From Enterobacter oligotrophicus (GTDB taxonomy: Bacteria > Pseudomonadota > Gammaproteobacteria > Enterobacterales > Enterobacteriaceae), in the NCBI RefSeq assembly GCF_009176645.1, contig NZ_AP019007.1, forward strand, positions 2,914,001 through 2,978,000: a stretch of DNA of 64,000 nt, given 5' to 3'. Position 1 is the first letter of the stretch. Each line of letters begins with the position of its first letter. This document shows, one piece after another, positions 33,684 through 46,866 of this stretch. Both the position numbers and the translations under genes were made by a program. The notes under the pieces are model-generated. The model did no database searches, was not told the DNA's origin, and saw only the letters and a program-made list of their open reading frames with translations.

Positions 33684-36600
33684 TTACAAACTCCCTGCCG
33701 GGCGCGTTCGCGCTGCTGACGTCAGTGTTCTTCCCGTTTTACGCCCGTCCAGCGTTTCCAGACGCATCTGGAACGGTGGGAACGGCATATCAATACCGTG
33801 TTCACGGAAGCCTGCCAGAATTAACTGATGGATCTCATGGCGCAGTGGCATACGGTGTCCCATTTCGGCAGCGTAGATACGCAATTCGAAAATCTGTATC
33901 CCTTGCTGCAAATCGACGAGGAAGACTTCCGGTGCCGGGTTGTCGATCACCAGCGAGCAGCGTTCCGCCGCGGTGTAGAGGATCTGCGTCACCTCTTCGC
34001 TGTTGGCATCGGACGGGGCCGGTACGGTCAGTACCACACGCGTGACGGAGTCAGACAACGACCAGTTGATAAACTGCTCGGTGATAAATGCCTTATTCGG
34101 CACAATGATCTCTTTGCGGTCCCAGTCGCTGATTGTCGTTGCTCGGGTGTTGATTTTGGTGATACTGCCGGTCAGATCGCGGATCGTCACCGTGTCGCCA
34201 ATACGAATCGGTTTTTCAAACAGGATGATCAGGCCGGAGATAAAGTTGGCGAAGATCTCCTGTAAACCAAAACCTAATCCCACACCGAGTGCGGCAACCA
34301 GCCACTGCAGTTTCGACCACTCAATGCCAATCATCGAGAAGCCTACAAGCCCGCCAAAGAACATGATCAGATACTTGGTAATGGTCGTAATGGCATAACC
34401 TGTGCCGGGCGTTAAATCCAGGTGCTGAAGCAGCGCCAGCTCAAGCAGTGCCGGGAAGTTACGTACCAGCTGCGTCGTGATAATCAGTACCAGAATTGCA
34501 ATCAGCACCGCCCCTAATGTGATCGGCTCCAGGCTTTCTACGCCCTGCACCGTAGAGGTCACATCCCACAGGGAGATATTCTCCAGGAAGCCAAACGCAG
34601 AGTGAATCTCTGACCACAGGAAAATCACGGACAACAGCGCAATCAGCATCAGTATTGAACGCACCAGACGCAAGGACTGGGTACTGATTGCATCAAGATC
34701 CAGCTCAACGTCATCTGCCTCTGTCGTTCCTTCGGTGCTGTTGGTGTGGTGGGACTCCTCTTCGCCCCGCGCACGCTGAGCAAGAATTTCTGCCCGACGG
34801 TGCTTGGCGCGGTCGAAGGCCAGACGCCGCCGCTGGATCAGCATCCAGCGGCGGATAATGTGATAAACCACAAGCAGCAGGAACCAGATGGCTACCGAGG
34901 TTTCGAGCCGCGCGAGTAGCGCCTGCGCGGTGGCAAGATAACCGACCGCTGCAGCCAGCATCGCCGCCAGAGGTGCGCTGAGCAGCAAGTTCCACAGCAG
35001 ACGGTTGAACATGTTCTCGCCGCCGCCTGTTTTATCGAGGTAAAGGGGAATACCGGCTCGTTTCAGGCTTAGCGTCACCATTGCTAATGCTCCGCAAATG
35101 AGCATAAAGCAGAGCCGGCCTAAGGAGCCGGAAAATTCACGGTCGTTGAGATTATCGAACATGATCAGCGCCATAATCAGCGGCACAATAAGCCCGATGC
35201 TCATCAGGTAATAACGCATCGCCCGCGCAACGCGGTTACGCGGCCAGCCAAAGTGGGCGATAAACAGGCCATTGGGACGGGCGAACGTTGCGCATATCAT
35301 TACCACCCACAGCAGCGGCACGGTGGCCGTTACGCCATCGCCAATCGCCACTGCAAGGGGATAAGGCCAGGCTTCACGCAGGCCATAACCCAGCGTCATC
35401 CACAGCACTGGCAGGGGCGAGGCGACGAGAATCGACCAGAACACGGTACGTAGCGTAAGCCAGAAGTGATCCTGGGTCACTTTTCCCACGCGGGCGCTGG
35501 AACGCTCAAGGAAACGGGTAAAGTGCCTGCGTGAATAGATACTGAAGCCAACCAGAATTATCGCGCCGAGCAGCGGGAAGATGGTCTCTTTGCTGGTCAA
35601 CATCATGATGCTGGCCTGGCCTAACTGGCTGAAGGTATCCAATGAAATCAGGCGGCGCAGATCCTGCACTATCTCGATCGGCCAGGAGAAAGTCATTGGG
35701 CGCACATCGGACGTCCAGAACAGGTAGCGGTGTGTCGCCTCGTTCACCTCTTTCAGCGCATCTTCCAGCTGGCTGTTGGAGACTTTCAGCTTGGTCAGCT
35801 CAAGGATCAGCGTATCGCCGCCCTGCAACAGGGAGTTCAGCAGCTCGCGCTGAGTACGCAACTGGGCTTCCAGAATACGGTTTTGCTCGCTGGTGAGCGG
35901 TTGTCCGTCCGCCTGGCGAAGCTGGCGGATTTGCGGCTGCTTGTTAAGCAAGTCCTCAAAATGCAGGCGCTGGACGCGTAACTGGGCCATCTCGGTATCA
36001 AGCTGTTGCGGCTTTGGCATCTCCGGCAGGCGAGCAACCTGCGCGCGCAGTGCCTCGCCGAGCAGGTTCGATGAACCCAGCCACTGTGACTGCTCGCGCA
36101 GCGTGTTGAGTGCCTGACGGACCTGCAGAGTCTGGCTGGTCGCCTGACGCTGTTGCGACGCGACCAGATCCATACGCTGTGCCTGCTGATTCAGCGCGGC
36201 AGAAAGTTCGCGGTTGACCTTAAACTGATCGACAATCCCGACAGGCAGGTTAGCGCTGTTTTCCGCCAGCAGTTCGGTACTTTCCAGCGCACGCTCCGCT
36301 TCACGCTGACGCTGGCTGTTCAGCTGGTTTCGCAGAGCCTGCAGGTAAGCATCAAGCTGCTGACTCTGCTTCTGCGCCAGCTCGGCGCGCATGCGCGACA
36401 GCTCCTGACGGTTATTGGCAGACAACTGCGCCAGCTCCAGCTCATCGACCAGCGCTTTGAGTCTGGCGGATTCGGCCTGCAGCCCAAGATTTTGTGCCTG
36501 GCTTTGTGGGGTATTGCCGGATTGCGTGCCGACGCGACGTTCAACGTCATTTAACTGTCGTCGGGCGTCGGTTTGCTGCTGCGGAAGCTGACTGAGCGAG

Positions 36601-37007
36601 TCGGCAATTTCACGTGCGCGCTCCTGCTCCTGCTGCGCCAGGCGGCTCTTTTCCAGAAGTTGACTGCTGACCTGCAGGATCTCCTGATTCAGCGCGTCAG
36701 ACGTCATTCCCACAGGCACGTCGCGCGGCTCATCGCGCAGGTTATTAAGCTGCGAACGCAGCGTTTGTGAGAGTTTAGGGAAGTTGTCGATAACCTGCTG
36801 ATATTGCTGAGCACGTTCAAGAGAACCTTTACGTTCCTCAAGCGCATTCAGTGCGGACTGGAGCGACTCGACCGTCTCTGGCTGAGCGGGTTTTGCCGCT
36901 TTTGCCTGCTCCAGTTCCTGGGTTATCTGTTTGGCGTCGGGGGCTGTCGCCGCGTACGCCCCCATGCTGAGGCACCAGGCCATCAGTAATACGATAATCG
37001 GGCGCAC
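33684..37007 (-). CDS. mscM: miniconductance mechanosensitive channel MscM
   Basis: A 1107-aa MscK-like channel, same length as E. coli MscM (YjeP). Signal peptide residues 1-19. A long periplasmic region to about 460 is rich in Gln, Leu and Glu heptads (coiled coil). Multiple membrane helices follow to about 900. The MscS-type pore and beta domain include SKLQWLVAALGVGLGFGLQEIFANFISG and the cytosolic vestibule. It opens under membrane tension to release solutes in hypo-osmotic shock. It is 19 bp after psd and on the same strand, as in the conserved psd-mscM operon. Confidence 0.97.
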   Translation of the reverse strand: MRPIIVLLMAWCLSMGAYAATAPDAKQITQELEQAKAAKPAQPETVESLQSALNALEERKGSLERAQQYQQVIDNFPKLSQTLRSQLNNLRDEPRDVPVGMTSDALNQEILQVSSQLLEKSRLAQQEQERAREIADSLSQLPQQQTDARRQLNDVERRVGTQSGNTPQSQAQNLGLQAESARLKALVDELELAQLSANNRQELSRMRAELAQKQSQQLDAYLQALRNQLNSQRQREAERALESTELLAENSANLPVGIVDQFKVNRELSAALNQQAQRMDLVASQQRQATSQTLQVRQALNTLREQSQWLGSSNLLGEALRAQVARLPEMPKPQQLDTEMAQLRVQRLHFEDLLNKQPQIRQLRQADGQPLTSEQNRILEAQLRTQRELLNSLLQGGDTLILELTKLKVSNSQLEDALKEVNEATHRYLFWTSDVRPMTFSWPIEIVQDLRRLISLDTFSQLGQASIMMLTSKETIFPLLGAIILVGFSIYSRRHFTRFLERSSARVGKVTQDHFWLTLRTVFWSILVASPLPVLWMTLGYGLREAWPYPLAVAIGDGVTATVPLLWVVMICATFARPNGLFIAHFGWPRNRVARAMRYYLMSIGLIVPLIMALIMFDNLNDREFSGSLGRLCFMLICGALAMVTLSLKRAGIPLYLDKTGGGENMFNRLLWNLLLSAPLAAMLAAAVGYLATAQALLARLETSVAIWFLLLVVYHIIRRWMLIQRRRLAFDRAKHRRAEILAQRARGEEESHHTNSTEGTTEADDVELDLDAISTQSLRLVRSILMLIALLSVIFLWSEIHSAFGFLENISLWDVTSTVQGVESLEPITLGAVLIAILVLIITTQLVRNFPALLELALLQHLDLTPGTGYAITTITKYLIMFFGGLVGFSMIGIEWSKLQWLVAALGVGLGFGLQEIFANFISGLIILFEKPIRIGDTVTIRDLTGSITKINTRATTISDWDRKEIIVPNKAFITEQFINWSLSDSVTRVVLTVPAPSDANSEEVTQILYTAAERCSLVIDNPAPEVFLVDLQQGIQIFELRIYAAEMGHRMPLRHEIHQLILAGFREHGIDMPFPPFQMRLETLDGRKTGRTLTSAARTRPAGSL

Positions 37008-37026
37008 GTCAGCGATCCTTCTGTTG

Positions 37027-37995
37027 TTAGCCTTCGTCTTTCTTGTCGTCTACCAGCGGGCTGGCATCGTGCTCGGCTTTGATCTCTTCTTCCGCCAGCG
37101 GCGCAGGTTCTGCGTCTGGTGTCACGAAGGTTTCAGTAGAGATCGCCAGCGGTTGGCCCAGCTTAGTGACGGAAAGGCTCTCCAGCTGTTCCACCAGGTT
37201 CACTTTACCCGGAGCAAACAGGTTAATGACGGTAGAGCCCAGCTTGAAGCGACCCATCTCCTGACCTTTCAGCAGAGCCACAGAGCCTTCCGCTTCGCCT
37301 TCAGGCCATGTCCAGCGCTTGATCACGCCTTCGCGTGGTGGCGTGATGGTTCCCGCCCAGACGGTTTCGATACTGCCTACAATGGTAGCACCCACCAGAA
37401 TCTGTGCCATTGGGCCAAATTCAGTATCAAAGAGGCAGATGACGCGCTCGTTACGGGCGAACAGATTCGGGACGTTTTGCGCGGTGAGGTGGTTCACGGA
37501 GAACAGGTCACCTGGCACGTAAATCATCTCGCGCAGGATGCCGTTACATGGCATATGTACACGGTGATAGTCGCGCGGAGAGAGGTAGGTCGTGGCGAAC
37601 GAACCGTTACGGAACAGATCGGCCATCAGGTAGTTACCTGCCAGCAGTGCTTCCAGGCTGTAGTTGTGGCCTTTCGCCTGCAGAATTTTATCGTCTTCGA
37701 TTTTTCCCAACTGGCTGATTACGCCATCGGCAGGCATGACCAGCACGTTTGGGTCGGTATTTAGTGGACGTACTTCGTCGCGCAGCGGACGCACGAAGAA
37801 TTCATTGAAAGTGCGATAGCTGGCGGTATCTGGCTTCTGCGCTTCTTTCATGTCGACCTTGTAATATTTCACGAAAAGGTCGATGACAAGTTTGGTCAGC
37901 CAGCCAGCTCGTTTGCTCGCGCCCCAGCCCGCCAGGCGAGTGAGCCACAGTTTTGGCAGAATGTATTGAAGCGAAAGTTTAAATGAGTTTAACAA
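37027..37995 (-). CDS. psd: phosphatidylserine decarboxylase proenzyme
   Basis: A 322-aa proenzyme that makes phosphatidylethanolamine at the inner membrane. It cleaves itself at Gly-Ser in the LGST motif ([11 protein letters not shown], about residues 250-260), and the Ser becomes the pyruvoyl group. Conserved [11 protein letters not shown] holds the catalytic His. The start is TTG at 37995, with GGAGG 5 nt upstream, giving [15 protein letters not shown] as in E. coli; the ATG-started extension of 14 residues has no ribosome site. The acidic C-terminal tail ([20 protein letters not shown]) is the usual one. Confidence 0.97.
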   Translation of the reverse strand: MLNSFKLSLQYILPKLWLTRLAGWGASKRAGWLTKLVIDLFVKYYKVDMKEAQKPDTASYRTFNEFFVRPLRDEVRPLNTDPNVLVMPADGVISQLGKIEDDKILQAKGHNYSLEALLAGNYLMADLFRNGSFATTYLSPRDYHRVHMPCNGILREMIYVPGDLFSVNHLTAQNVPNLFARNERVICLFDTEFGPMAQILVGATIVGSIETVWAGTITPPREGVIKRWTWPEGEAEGSVALLKGQEMGRFKLGSTVINLFAPGKVNLVEQLESLSVTKLGQPLAISTETFVTPDAEPAPLAEEEIKAEHDASPLVDDKKDEG

Positions 37996-38092
37996 GGTAG
38001 CCTCCAGGCCATTGTTTTGTCGTTCCTGATCCGGCATTTAGCCGCCGGAACCTGAAAAAAGGGGACGATTTTAGCGATGCTTAGCTTAGTTG

Positions 38093-39145
38093 TCAGTCTT
38101 CAGAATCAGAAAAGTTTTTACGCGTTTTTACCTGATCCATGCTCTCAAGAATGCGGTGATAGTTTTCAAAACGGGTTTCCGCAATTTCACCGTTTTCCAC
38201 CGCTTCGCGAATGGCACAGCCTGGGTCATTATCGTGTTTGCAGTCGCGATATTTGCAAGCACCTAAATAATCATGGAATTCGACAAATCCGTTGAAGATT
38301 TGTTCCGGCTCAAGGTGCCACAAACCAAATTCACGCACCCCTGGTGAGTCAATCACGTCGCCACCATGCGGGAAATGATACAGACGCGAGGCGGTCGTGG
38401 TGTGCTGGCCCAGGCCAGAAACATCAGACACATCGTTGGTCAGAATCGCTTGCTGGAGGCCGAGAAGATTATTCAGCAGGCTCGATTTCCCGACGCCAGA
38501 CTGACCCGCAAAAATGCTGATGCGATCGGTGAGCGCCTCTTCTAACGGCTTCAGACCATCTTTGGTGTGGCTGGAAACCATTAAAACGCGATAACCAATG
38601 TTACGGTAGATATCCATCTGTTCGTTCACGAAAGCCAGGCCTTCGTCATCCAGCAGATCGATTTTATTCAGTACGATAATTGGCTCAACCTGCAGGGTTT
38701 CGCAGGCTACCAGGTAACGGTCGATAATATTGAGCGACAGCTCAGGTAAAATCGCCGACACAATCACAATCTGGTTGATATTGGCGGCAATCGGTTTTAC
38801 GCCGTCGTAGAAATCAGGGCGGGTCAGCACCGACGTGCGTTCATGAACCGCTTCGACAATGCCTTTAACCGTGACACCTTCCGCCGCCTCTTTACCCGGC
38901 CGCCACACGACGCGGTCACCGGTCACCAGTGAACGGATGGTGCGACGGATATTGCAACGGTGGATCTTACCGTCGGCGGATTCCACGTCGGCATGCATTC
39001 CAAAGCGGCTGATGACCACGCCCTCTGTTGCTTCGCCAAACAGGTTGTCGTCGTAATCCGGCTTCTCCGTAGTGGTTTTAAGACGGCGCTGGTGATTAGC
39101 ATTCACACGGCGCTGCTGCCCTTTGGAGAGTTTATTTTTACTCAA
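38093..39145 (-). CDS. rsgA: ribosome small-subunit GTPase RsgA
   Basis: A 350-aa circularly permuted GTPase that checks late 30S assembly. An OB-fold domain (about 35-115) is followed by permuted motifs: VLNKIDLLD (G4), SSHTKDG (G5), [13 protein letters not shown] (G1, about residue 212-224) and DSPGVREF (G3). The C-terminal zinc site is in [16 protein letters not shown]. The start is TTG at 39145, with GGAG 9 nt upstream, matching E. coli [13 protein letters not shown]. Divergent from orn. Confidence 0.97.
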   Translation of the reverse strand: MSKNKLSKGQQRRVNANHQRRLKTTTEKPDYDDNLFGEATEGVVISRFGMHADVESADGKIHRCNIRRTIRSLVTGDRVVWRPGKEAAEGVTVKGIVEAVHERTSVLTRPDFYDGVKPIAANINQIVIVSAILPELSLNIIDRYLVACETLQVEPIIVLNKIDLLDDEGLAFVNEQMDIYRNIGYRVLMVSSHTKDGLKPLEEALTDRISIFAGQSGVGKSSLLNNLLGLQQAILTNDVSDVSGLGQHTTTASRLYHFPHGGDVIDSPGVREFGLWHLEPEQIFNGFVEFHDYLGACKYRDCKHDNDPGCAIREAVENGEIAETRFENYHRILESMDQVKTRKNFSDSED

Positions 39146-39252
39146 TCGCGCTGGCTCCTGGTCGCCCGTAACGGGCAAAACCTCTATGATACACTCTAAT
39201 TAATACTAGTTAACCTGCTACTGCCGGTTATGCGAGAAGGGTGGAAAATAAC

Positions 39253-39798
39253 ATGAGCGCGGACGAAAACAACCTGATTTGGATCGATCTTGAAATGACC
39301 GGGCTGGACCCCGAGCGCGATCGCATTATTGAAATTGCAACGCTGGTGACCGATGCAAACCTGAATATTCTGGCGGAAGGGCCAACCATTGCGGTACATC
39401 AGTCTGACGATCAGCTTGCGTTGATGGATGAGTGGAACGTGCGTACCCACACAGGCAGCGGGCTGATGGAGCGCGTGAAGGCCAGCACCCAGGGCGACCG
39501 CGAGGCAGAGCTGGCGACTCTTGAGTTTCTGAAACAGTGGGTTCCGGCGGGTAAATCCCCTATCTGCGGGAACAGCATTGGTCAGGATCGCCGTTTCCTG
39601 TTTAAGTACATGCCGGAGCTGGAGTCTTATTTCCACTACCGCTATCTGGATGTCAGCACCCTGAAAGAGCTGGCGCGCCGCTGGAAACCTGAAATCCTCG
39701 ACGGCTTTAAAAAGCAGGGGACGCACCAGGCTATGGATGACATTCGTGAGTCCGTGGCAGAGCTGGCGTACTACCGCGAAAACTTTATTAAGCTGTGA
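39253..39798 (+). CDS. orn: oligoribonuclease Orn
   Basis: A 181-aa 3'-5' exonuclease that degrades di- and short oligoribonucleotides, including pGpG from cyclic-di-GMP. The DEDDh motifs are visible: [11 protein letters not shown] (Asp/Glu), [11 protein letters not shown], and [10 protein letters not shown] with the final His and Asp. The start is ATG 39253 ([10 protein letters not shown]), as in E. coli; an in-frame GTG four codons upstream is within the ribosome-site region. It is essential in many enterics. A terminator follows directly. Confidence 0.98.
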   Translation: MSADENNLIWIDLEMTGLDPERDRIIEIATLVTDANLNILAEGPTIAVHQSDDQLALMDEWNVRTHTGSGLMERVKASTQGDREAELATLEFLKQWVPAGKSPICGNSIGQDRRFLFKYMPELESYFHYRYLDVSTLKELARRWKPEILDGFKKQGTHQAMDDIRESVAELAYYRENFIKL

Positions 39799-39806
39799 TT
39801 TTTGCG

Positions 39807-39834
39807 ACCCGGCACCTTGCGTGACCGGGTTTTT
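39807..39834 (+). terminator. orn intrinsic terminator
   Basis: ACCCGGCAC / GTG-A-CCGGGT stem with one bulge, followed by TTTTTG. Confidence 0.8.
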
Positions 39835-39907
39835 GTCGTTAAATTGTGCAGCTTGCCGATTAAATAAGCATTTGAACGTATTTTCAAAAAAATCGCTTTA
39901 AGGGGGG

Positions 39908-39935
39908 TTGCAGCTAAACGGATTTCTCGTATAAT
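39908..39935 (+). promoter_or_regulatory. promoter of the tRNA-Gly cluster
   Basis: -35 TTGCAG (39908-39913) and perfect -10 TATAAT (39930-39935) with a 16-bp spacer. The discriminator GCGCCTCCCG is GC-rich, as at stringently controlled stable-RNA promoters. Confidence 0.85.
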
Positions 39936-39984
39936 GCGCCTCCCGTAACGACAGAGAATTACACGTTACGGCAGCAACAAATTT

Positions 39985-40060
<76 letters not shown>

Positions 40061-40096
40061 AAATTTGAAAGTGCCTCCAAAGCACAGACCACCCAA

Positions 40097-40172
<76 letters not shown>

Positions 40173-40208
40173 AAATTTGAAAGTGCTTCCAAAGCACAGA
40201 CCACCCAA

Positions 40209-40284
<76 letters not shown>

Positions 40285-40553
40285 GATTCTTCTTTATATC
40301 CAAACTATCCACAGCGAAAAGATGCGCTGGGGACGTTTTCCGTTGCCTCCGAAATACTCTTGTAAACAGAGTTATCCACAGAAACTATGCTTTACCCGGA
40401 AGGGCTAAAAACTTCGCAGGGTGAATAGTATCTTTATAATCAGTTGTATTATAAGAAAAAAATTTGATTTCAAAATGTTAAAGAGATCACTTGATCTGTG
40501 TGCAAAGCCTGATGGTGCCTGAGTTTTTATTTTTATGCACAGGCTGTGAATAT
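40285..40553. other. datA: datA-like DnaA-binding locus
   Basis: A gene-free 270-bp region between tRNA-Gly copy 3 and queG. DnaA-box candidates: CTATCCACA (40305-40313, one mismatch), TTATCCACA (40372-40380, perfect), TTATGCACA (40533-40541, fits TTATNCACA), and ATATTCACA on the minus strand (40545-40553, one mismatch). An IHF-like site lies at 40457-40469 (minus strand, one mismatch) in an AT-rich tract. In E. coli, datA sits between glyVXY and queG; with IHF it promotes hydrolysis of DnaA-ATP after initiation. Same place, same elements, so the same role is likely. Confidence 0.82.
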
Positions 40554-40554
40554 A

Positions 40555-41692
40555 TCAGGCATCGCGCGTAAGCCCTTTTTCGATCACTCTGACCAGACGC
40601 TGTTTCTTCGGTAATTGCACCTCGACCACACAGGCATTTCGCTTCTCGATTTGCTGCGCAATCGCCCACTCTATGTGCTCATCGAGAAGTGGGTGCTCAC
40701 CTCGGCGGCTTTCAAGCGCCTGAATATTGGCTTCATCCCACGGCGCATTACCCAGCGCAACGGCGACGTTTCGTAGCCAGCGCAGATGACCAATACGGCG
40801 AATGGCCGAACCTTCAGTCACCTTCAGGAACCAGGCCTCAGTCCAGGCGAACAGCTCAATGAGTGGCGGGGCATGCAGCGCTTTACGCGGGCTAAAGTCC
40901 TCTTCGTTCGTAAGCTGTGAATAGCGGTTCCACGGGCAAATCAACTGACAGTCGTCGCAGCCGTAGATACGGTTGCCGATAAGCGGACGGAATTCTTCGG
41001 GAATAGCCCCTTCCAGTTCGATGGTGAGATACGAAATACAGCGGCGTGCATCAACGGTATAGGGCTCGACGATAGCCCCTGTCGGGCAGATAGTCATACA
41101 GGCCACGCAGCGTCCGCAACCTTCCTCTACCGGGCCATCTACCGGTAACGGCAAATCAATGAGCAGTTCACCAAGAAAGAAGAACGATCCGGCGTCACGG
41201 CTGAGGATAAGTGAGTGCTTACCTGTCCAGCCAAGTCCGGCTTTCTCAGCTATCGGGCGCTCAAGAATAGGCGCGGAGTCGACAAACGGTCTAAAATTCA
41301 GCGAAACGCAGTGCTGCTGAATAGTTTCTCCGAGCTTTTTTAAGCGGTTACGCAGGAGCTTATGGTAATCCCGCCCCAGGGCATACCGGCTGACGTAGCC
41401 CAGCGAGGGATTTTTTAGCGTGCGGGCAAACGCCGCGTTGGCGGGCAGGTAGTTCATGCGCACGCTGATGACACGTAATGTGCCCGGCAAAAGCTCGTGT
41501 GGACGTGCGCGCATCATGCCATGACGCGCCATCCACTCCATCTCGCCGTGGTATTGTTTGTCCAGCCACGCCTGAAGTTTAGGCTCGCTGGCGGAAAGGT
41601 CGGTATCGGTGATGCCGACCTTCTGGAAGCCAAGTTCAGCGCCCCACTGTTTAATTTTTTGTGCTAACTGATTGAGATCGAGGGGCTGTGAC

Positions 41693-41694
<2 letters not shown>
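40555..41694 (-). CDS. queG: epoxyqueuosine reductase QueG
   Basis: A 379-aa cobalamin-dependent enzyme for the last step of queuosine synthesis in tRNA. It has two [4Fe-4S] ferredoxin motifs: CGRCVACMTICPTGAI (residues about 190-205) and CDDCQLICPWNR (about 243-254). The start is ATG 41694 (MSQPLDLNQLAQKIKQWG), as in E. coli. Its start codon shares CATG with the start of divergent nnr, so the two genes have no gap. The C-terminus LVRVIEKGLTRDA matches the family. Confidence 0.97.
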
Positions 41695-43670
<1,976 letters not shown>

Positions 43671-43686
43671 GCGTAGGGATGACGGG

Positions 43687-45012
43687 ATGATTAATCGCGT
43701 TAAAGGTTGGTTGTTGGCTGCAATGGTGCTGCTGTGCGCGCACGCCGGGGCAGCAAATCTCTCGGATATTCAGGTGTCGAACGGCGACAGCCAGGCCCGT
43801 ATTACCTTTAGTTTTATGGGCGATCCTGAATATGCTTTCTCACAAATCGACAGCCACAGCGTGGCGCTGGATATCAAACAGACCGGTGTGATCCAGGGGC
43901 TACCGCTGCAGTTCAGCGGCAACAACCTGGTCAAAAGCATTCGTTCTGGCACGCCGAAAGACGCACAGTCGTTACGGCTGGTGGTCGATCTGACTGAAAA
44001 GGGTAAAACCCAGGCCGTGAAGCAGCAAAACGGGGCGAACTACACGGTGGTCTTTACCATCAACGCTGACGTTCCGCCGCCGCCAGTTGTGGCGAAGCGC
44101 GTGGAGGAGCCGGTTTATAGCCCGCGTCCCGCTGAACCGGCCCGGAACCCGTTTAAATCACCAAACGACCGTATGACCAGCGTTACCAGCAGTAATACGG
44201 TAACGCGTCCTGCGGCCAGTGCGCGCCGTGCGGTCAGCGGCGATAAAGTCATTATTGCCATTGATGCCGGACACGGTGGGCAGGACCCTGGGGCTATTGG
44301 GCCGGGGGGGACGCGAGAGAAAAACGTCACTATCGCCATTGCCCGCAAGCTGCGCACGTTGCTGAATAATGACCCGATGTTTAAAGGCGTAATGACCCGT
44401 GACGGAGATTATTTTATCTCGGTGATGGGGCGTTCGGATGTGGCGCGTAAGCAGAACGCTAACTTCCTGGTCTCCATACATGCGGATGCCGCGCCTAACC
44501 GTAACGCAACCGGCGCGTCGGTATGGGTGCTCTCGAATCGTCGAGCCAACAGTGAAATGGCCAACTGGCTTGAAGAGCATGAGAAGCAGTCCGAACTATT
44601 AGGTGGTGCGGGTGATGTGCTGGCAAACAGCCAGTCCGATCCTTATCTTAGCCAGGCTGTGCTGGATTTACAGTTCGGTCATTCGCAGCGCGTCGGGTAT
44701 GATGTCGCCACTAACGTATTGAACCAGCTGCAGAGCGTGGGTTCGCTGCATAAACGTCGTCCGGAACATGCGAGTCTTGGCGTTCTGCGTTCGCCGGATA
44801 TTCCGTCGATCCTGGTGGAGACGGGTTTTATCAGTAATAACGGTGAAGAACGTCTGCTGGGCAGCGACAGCTATCAGCAGCAAGTTGCCGAAGCGATTTA
44901 TAACGGTCTGCGTAAATATTTTGACGCGCATCCGCTGCAGTCCGCGCCGCAGGGCGGGGCAGCACAGACGGCCAGTGCCACGCTGCCGGGTGAGATGACC
45001 GCGACCAACTAA
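43687..45012 (+). CDS. amiB: N-acetylmuramoyl-L-alanine amidase AmiB
   Basis: A 441-aa periplasmic amidase that splits septal peptidoglycan in daughter-cell separation, activated by EnvC. Signal peptide residues 1-22 (to AHAGA), then an AMIN domain (about 24-130), a Pro-rich linker (about 130-190), and the zinc amidase_3 domain with [21 protein letters not shown] and SIHADAAP. The start is ATG 43687, 17 bp after tsaE; a longer frame that begins inside tsaE has no export signal. Confidence 0.96.
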   Translation: MINRVKGWLLAAMVLLCAHAGAANLSDIQVSNGDSQARITFSFMGDPEYAFSQIDSHSVALDIKQTGVIQGLPLQFSGNNLVKSIRSGTPKDAQSLRLVVDLTEKGKTQAVKQQNGANYTVVFTINADVPPPPVVAKRVEEPVYSPRPAEPARNPFKSPNDRMTSVTSSNTVTRPAASARRAVSGDKVIIAIDAGHGGQDPGAIGPGGTREKNVTIAIARKLRTLLNNDPMFKGVMTRDGDYFISVMGRSDVARKQNANFLVSIHADAAPNRNATGASVWVLSNRRANSEMANWLEEHEKQSELLGGAGDVLANSQSDPYLSQAVLDLQFGHSQRVGYDVATNVLNQLQSVGSLHKRRPEHASLGVLRSPDIPSILVETGFISNNGEERLLGSDSYQQQVAEAIYNGLRKYFDAHPLQSAPQGGAAQTASATLPGEMTATN

Positions 45013-45021
45013 GGAGAATTT

Positions 45022-46866
45022 ATGCCGATTCAGGTTCTACCGCCGCAGCTTGCGAACCAAATCGCCGCCGGTGAAGTGGTGGAACGCCCTGCGTCGGTAG
45101 TAAAGGAGCTGGTGGAAAACAGCCTTGATGCGGGCGCGACCCGCATTGATATTGATATCGAACGCGGTGGCGCAAAGCTCATTCGCATTCGTGACAACGG
45201 CTGTGGCATCAAAAAAGACGAGCTGGCGTTAGCGCTGGCGCGTCATGCGACCAGTAAAATTGCCTCGCTTGACGATCTGGAAGCAATCATCAGCCTCGGC
45301 TTTCGCGGTGAGGCGCTGGCCAGTATCAGTTCCGTTTCCCGTTTGACGCTCACCTCCCGCACCGCTGAACAGCAGGAAGCCTGGCAAGCCTATGCTGAAG
45401 GGCGCGACATGGACGTCACGGTTAAACCCGCGGCACACCCTGTCGGCACCACGCTGGAAGTGCTGGATCTGTTCTACAACACGCCTGCCCGACGCAAGTT
45501 TATGCGCACCGAGAAGACCGAGTTTGGTCATATCGATGAGATTATCCGCCGCATCGCGCTGGCGCGTTTTGACGTCACCATCAACCTCAGCCATAACGGC
45601 AAGGTGATGCGCCAGTATCGTGCGGTGGCAGAAGGGGGGCAGAAAGAGCGTCGCCTGGGAGCTATCTGCGGGACGCCGTTCCTGGAGAAAGCGCTGGCTA
45701 TTGAGTGGCAGCATGGTGATTTGGCGCTGCGCGGTTGGGTTGCCGATCCCCACGCAGGCAGTTCTGCGTTCGCGGAGATCCAGTATTGCTATGTCAATGG
45801 CCGTATGATGCGCGATCGGTTAATCAACCATGCAATCCGCCAGGCTTGTGAAGATAAGCTCGGCGCTGACCAGCAGCCTGCGTTTGTGCTCTATCTTGAG
45901 ATTGACCCGCATCAGGTTGATGTGAACGTCCACCCAGCCAAACATGAGGTGCGTTTCCATCAGTCGCGTCTGGTACATGATTTTATTTATCAGGGCGTAG
46001 TGAGCGTTTTGCAGCAGCAGGCGGAACCGGCCCTGCCGCTGGAAAAGGTAGAGTCAACGCTTCGTCCGTTGCCGGAAAACCGGGTGGCGGCGGGGCGTAA
46101 CCATTTCGCTGAACCTGCCGCCGCGCGCGAACCGGCAGCGCCACGATTTGGATCGGCAGGAAGTGCGCCGCGTCCAACCGGTGCGAACTACCCGAACGCT
46201 CAGCCGGGCTATCAAAAGCAGCAAGGAGCGTTGTACCGCAAGTTGCTGGACACCCCGGCGGTGGAGCGTAAAGAACCTATTTCAGTACCCGCTCCCGCGC
46301 TGGACGGGCACCACCAAAGTTTTGGCCGGGTATTGACCATTATTGCTCCGGATATGGCCTTGCTCGAACGCGAGGGCACGCTGCTGCTGTTGGCGCTGTC
46401 GGTGGCGGAACGCTGGCTTAAACAAGCCCAGCTTACGCCTGGGGACAACGCGGCCTGTGCGCAGCCGTTGCTGATCCCTGTTCGCCTGAAAATATCCGCA
46501 CAAGAAACAGCGGTATTGCAGCGTGCCACGCCGCTGTTGGTAGAAATGGGCATTGAATGTGTACTGGAAGCGCAGCATGTGACGATTCGCGCAGTGCCTT
46601 TACCCTTACGCCAACAAAATTTACAAAACTTGATTCCTGAACTGATAGGCTACCTGGCGCAGCAAACGTCGTTTGATGCCGCCAACACCGCGCAGTGGAT
46701 CGCCCGCCATCTGGCAAGCGAACACACGCCGTGGAGTATGGCGCAGGCGATTACCGTGCTGGCAGAGGTTGAACGCCTTTGCCCGCAGTTAGTCAAAACG
46801 CCACCGGGTGGATTATTACAACCTGTTGATTTACAAACGGCGATGACCGCCCTGAAACATGATTGA
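45022..46866 (+). CDS. mutL: DNA mismatch repair protein MutL
   Basis: A 614-aa GHKL ATPase that links MutS mismatch binding to MutH and UvrD. ATPase motifs are intact: [14 protein letters not shown] (Glu29, Asn33), RIRDNGCGI (Asp58) and [12 protein letters not shown]. The central linker (about 335-430) is rich in Ala, Pro and Arg. The C-terminal dimerisation domain ends with [17 protein letters not shown]. No MLH-type endonuclease motif, as expected with a MutH system. Overlaps miaA by 8 nt. Confidence 0.98.
   Translation: MPIQVLPPQLANQIAAGEVVERPASVVKELVENSLDAGATRIDIDIERGGAKLIRIRDNGCGIKKDELALALARHATSKIASLDDLEAIISLGFRGEALASISSVSRLTLTSRTAEQQEAWQAYAEGRDMDVTVKPAAHPVGTTLEVLDLFYNTPARRKFMRTEKTEFGHIDEIIRRIALARFDVTINLSHNGKVMRQYRAVAEGGQKERRLGAICGTPFLEKALAIEWQHGDLALRGWVADPHAGSSAFAEIQYCYVNGRMMRDRLINHAIRQACEDKLGADQQPAFVLYLEIDPHQVDVNVHPAKHEVRFHQSRLVHDFIYQGVVSVLQQQAEPALPLEKVESTLRPLPENRVAAGRNHFAEPAAAREPAAPRFGSAGSAPRPTGANYPNAQPGYQKQQGALYRKLLDTPAVERKEPISVPAPALDGHHQSFGRVLTIIAPDMALLEREGTLLLLALSVAERWLKQAQLTPGDNAACAQPLLIPVRLKISAQETAVLQRATPLLVEMGIECVLEAQHVTIRAVPLPLRQQNLQNLIPELIGYLAQQTSFDAANTAQWIARHLASEHTPWSMAQAITVLAEVERLCPQLVKTPPGGLLQPVDLQTAMTALKHD

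Noticed and set aside
40285-40553. DnaA-box cluster as a second replication origin
   Set aside because: No AT-rich 13-mers, few GATC sites and no origin-linked genes; position and elements fit datA instead.
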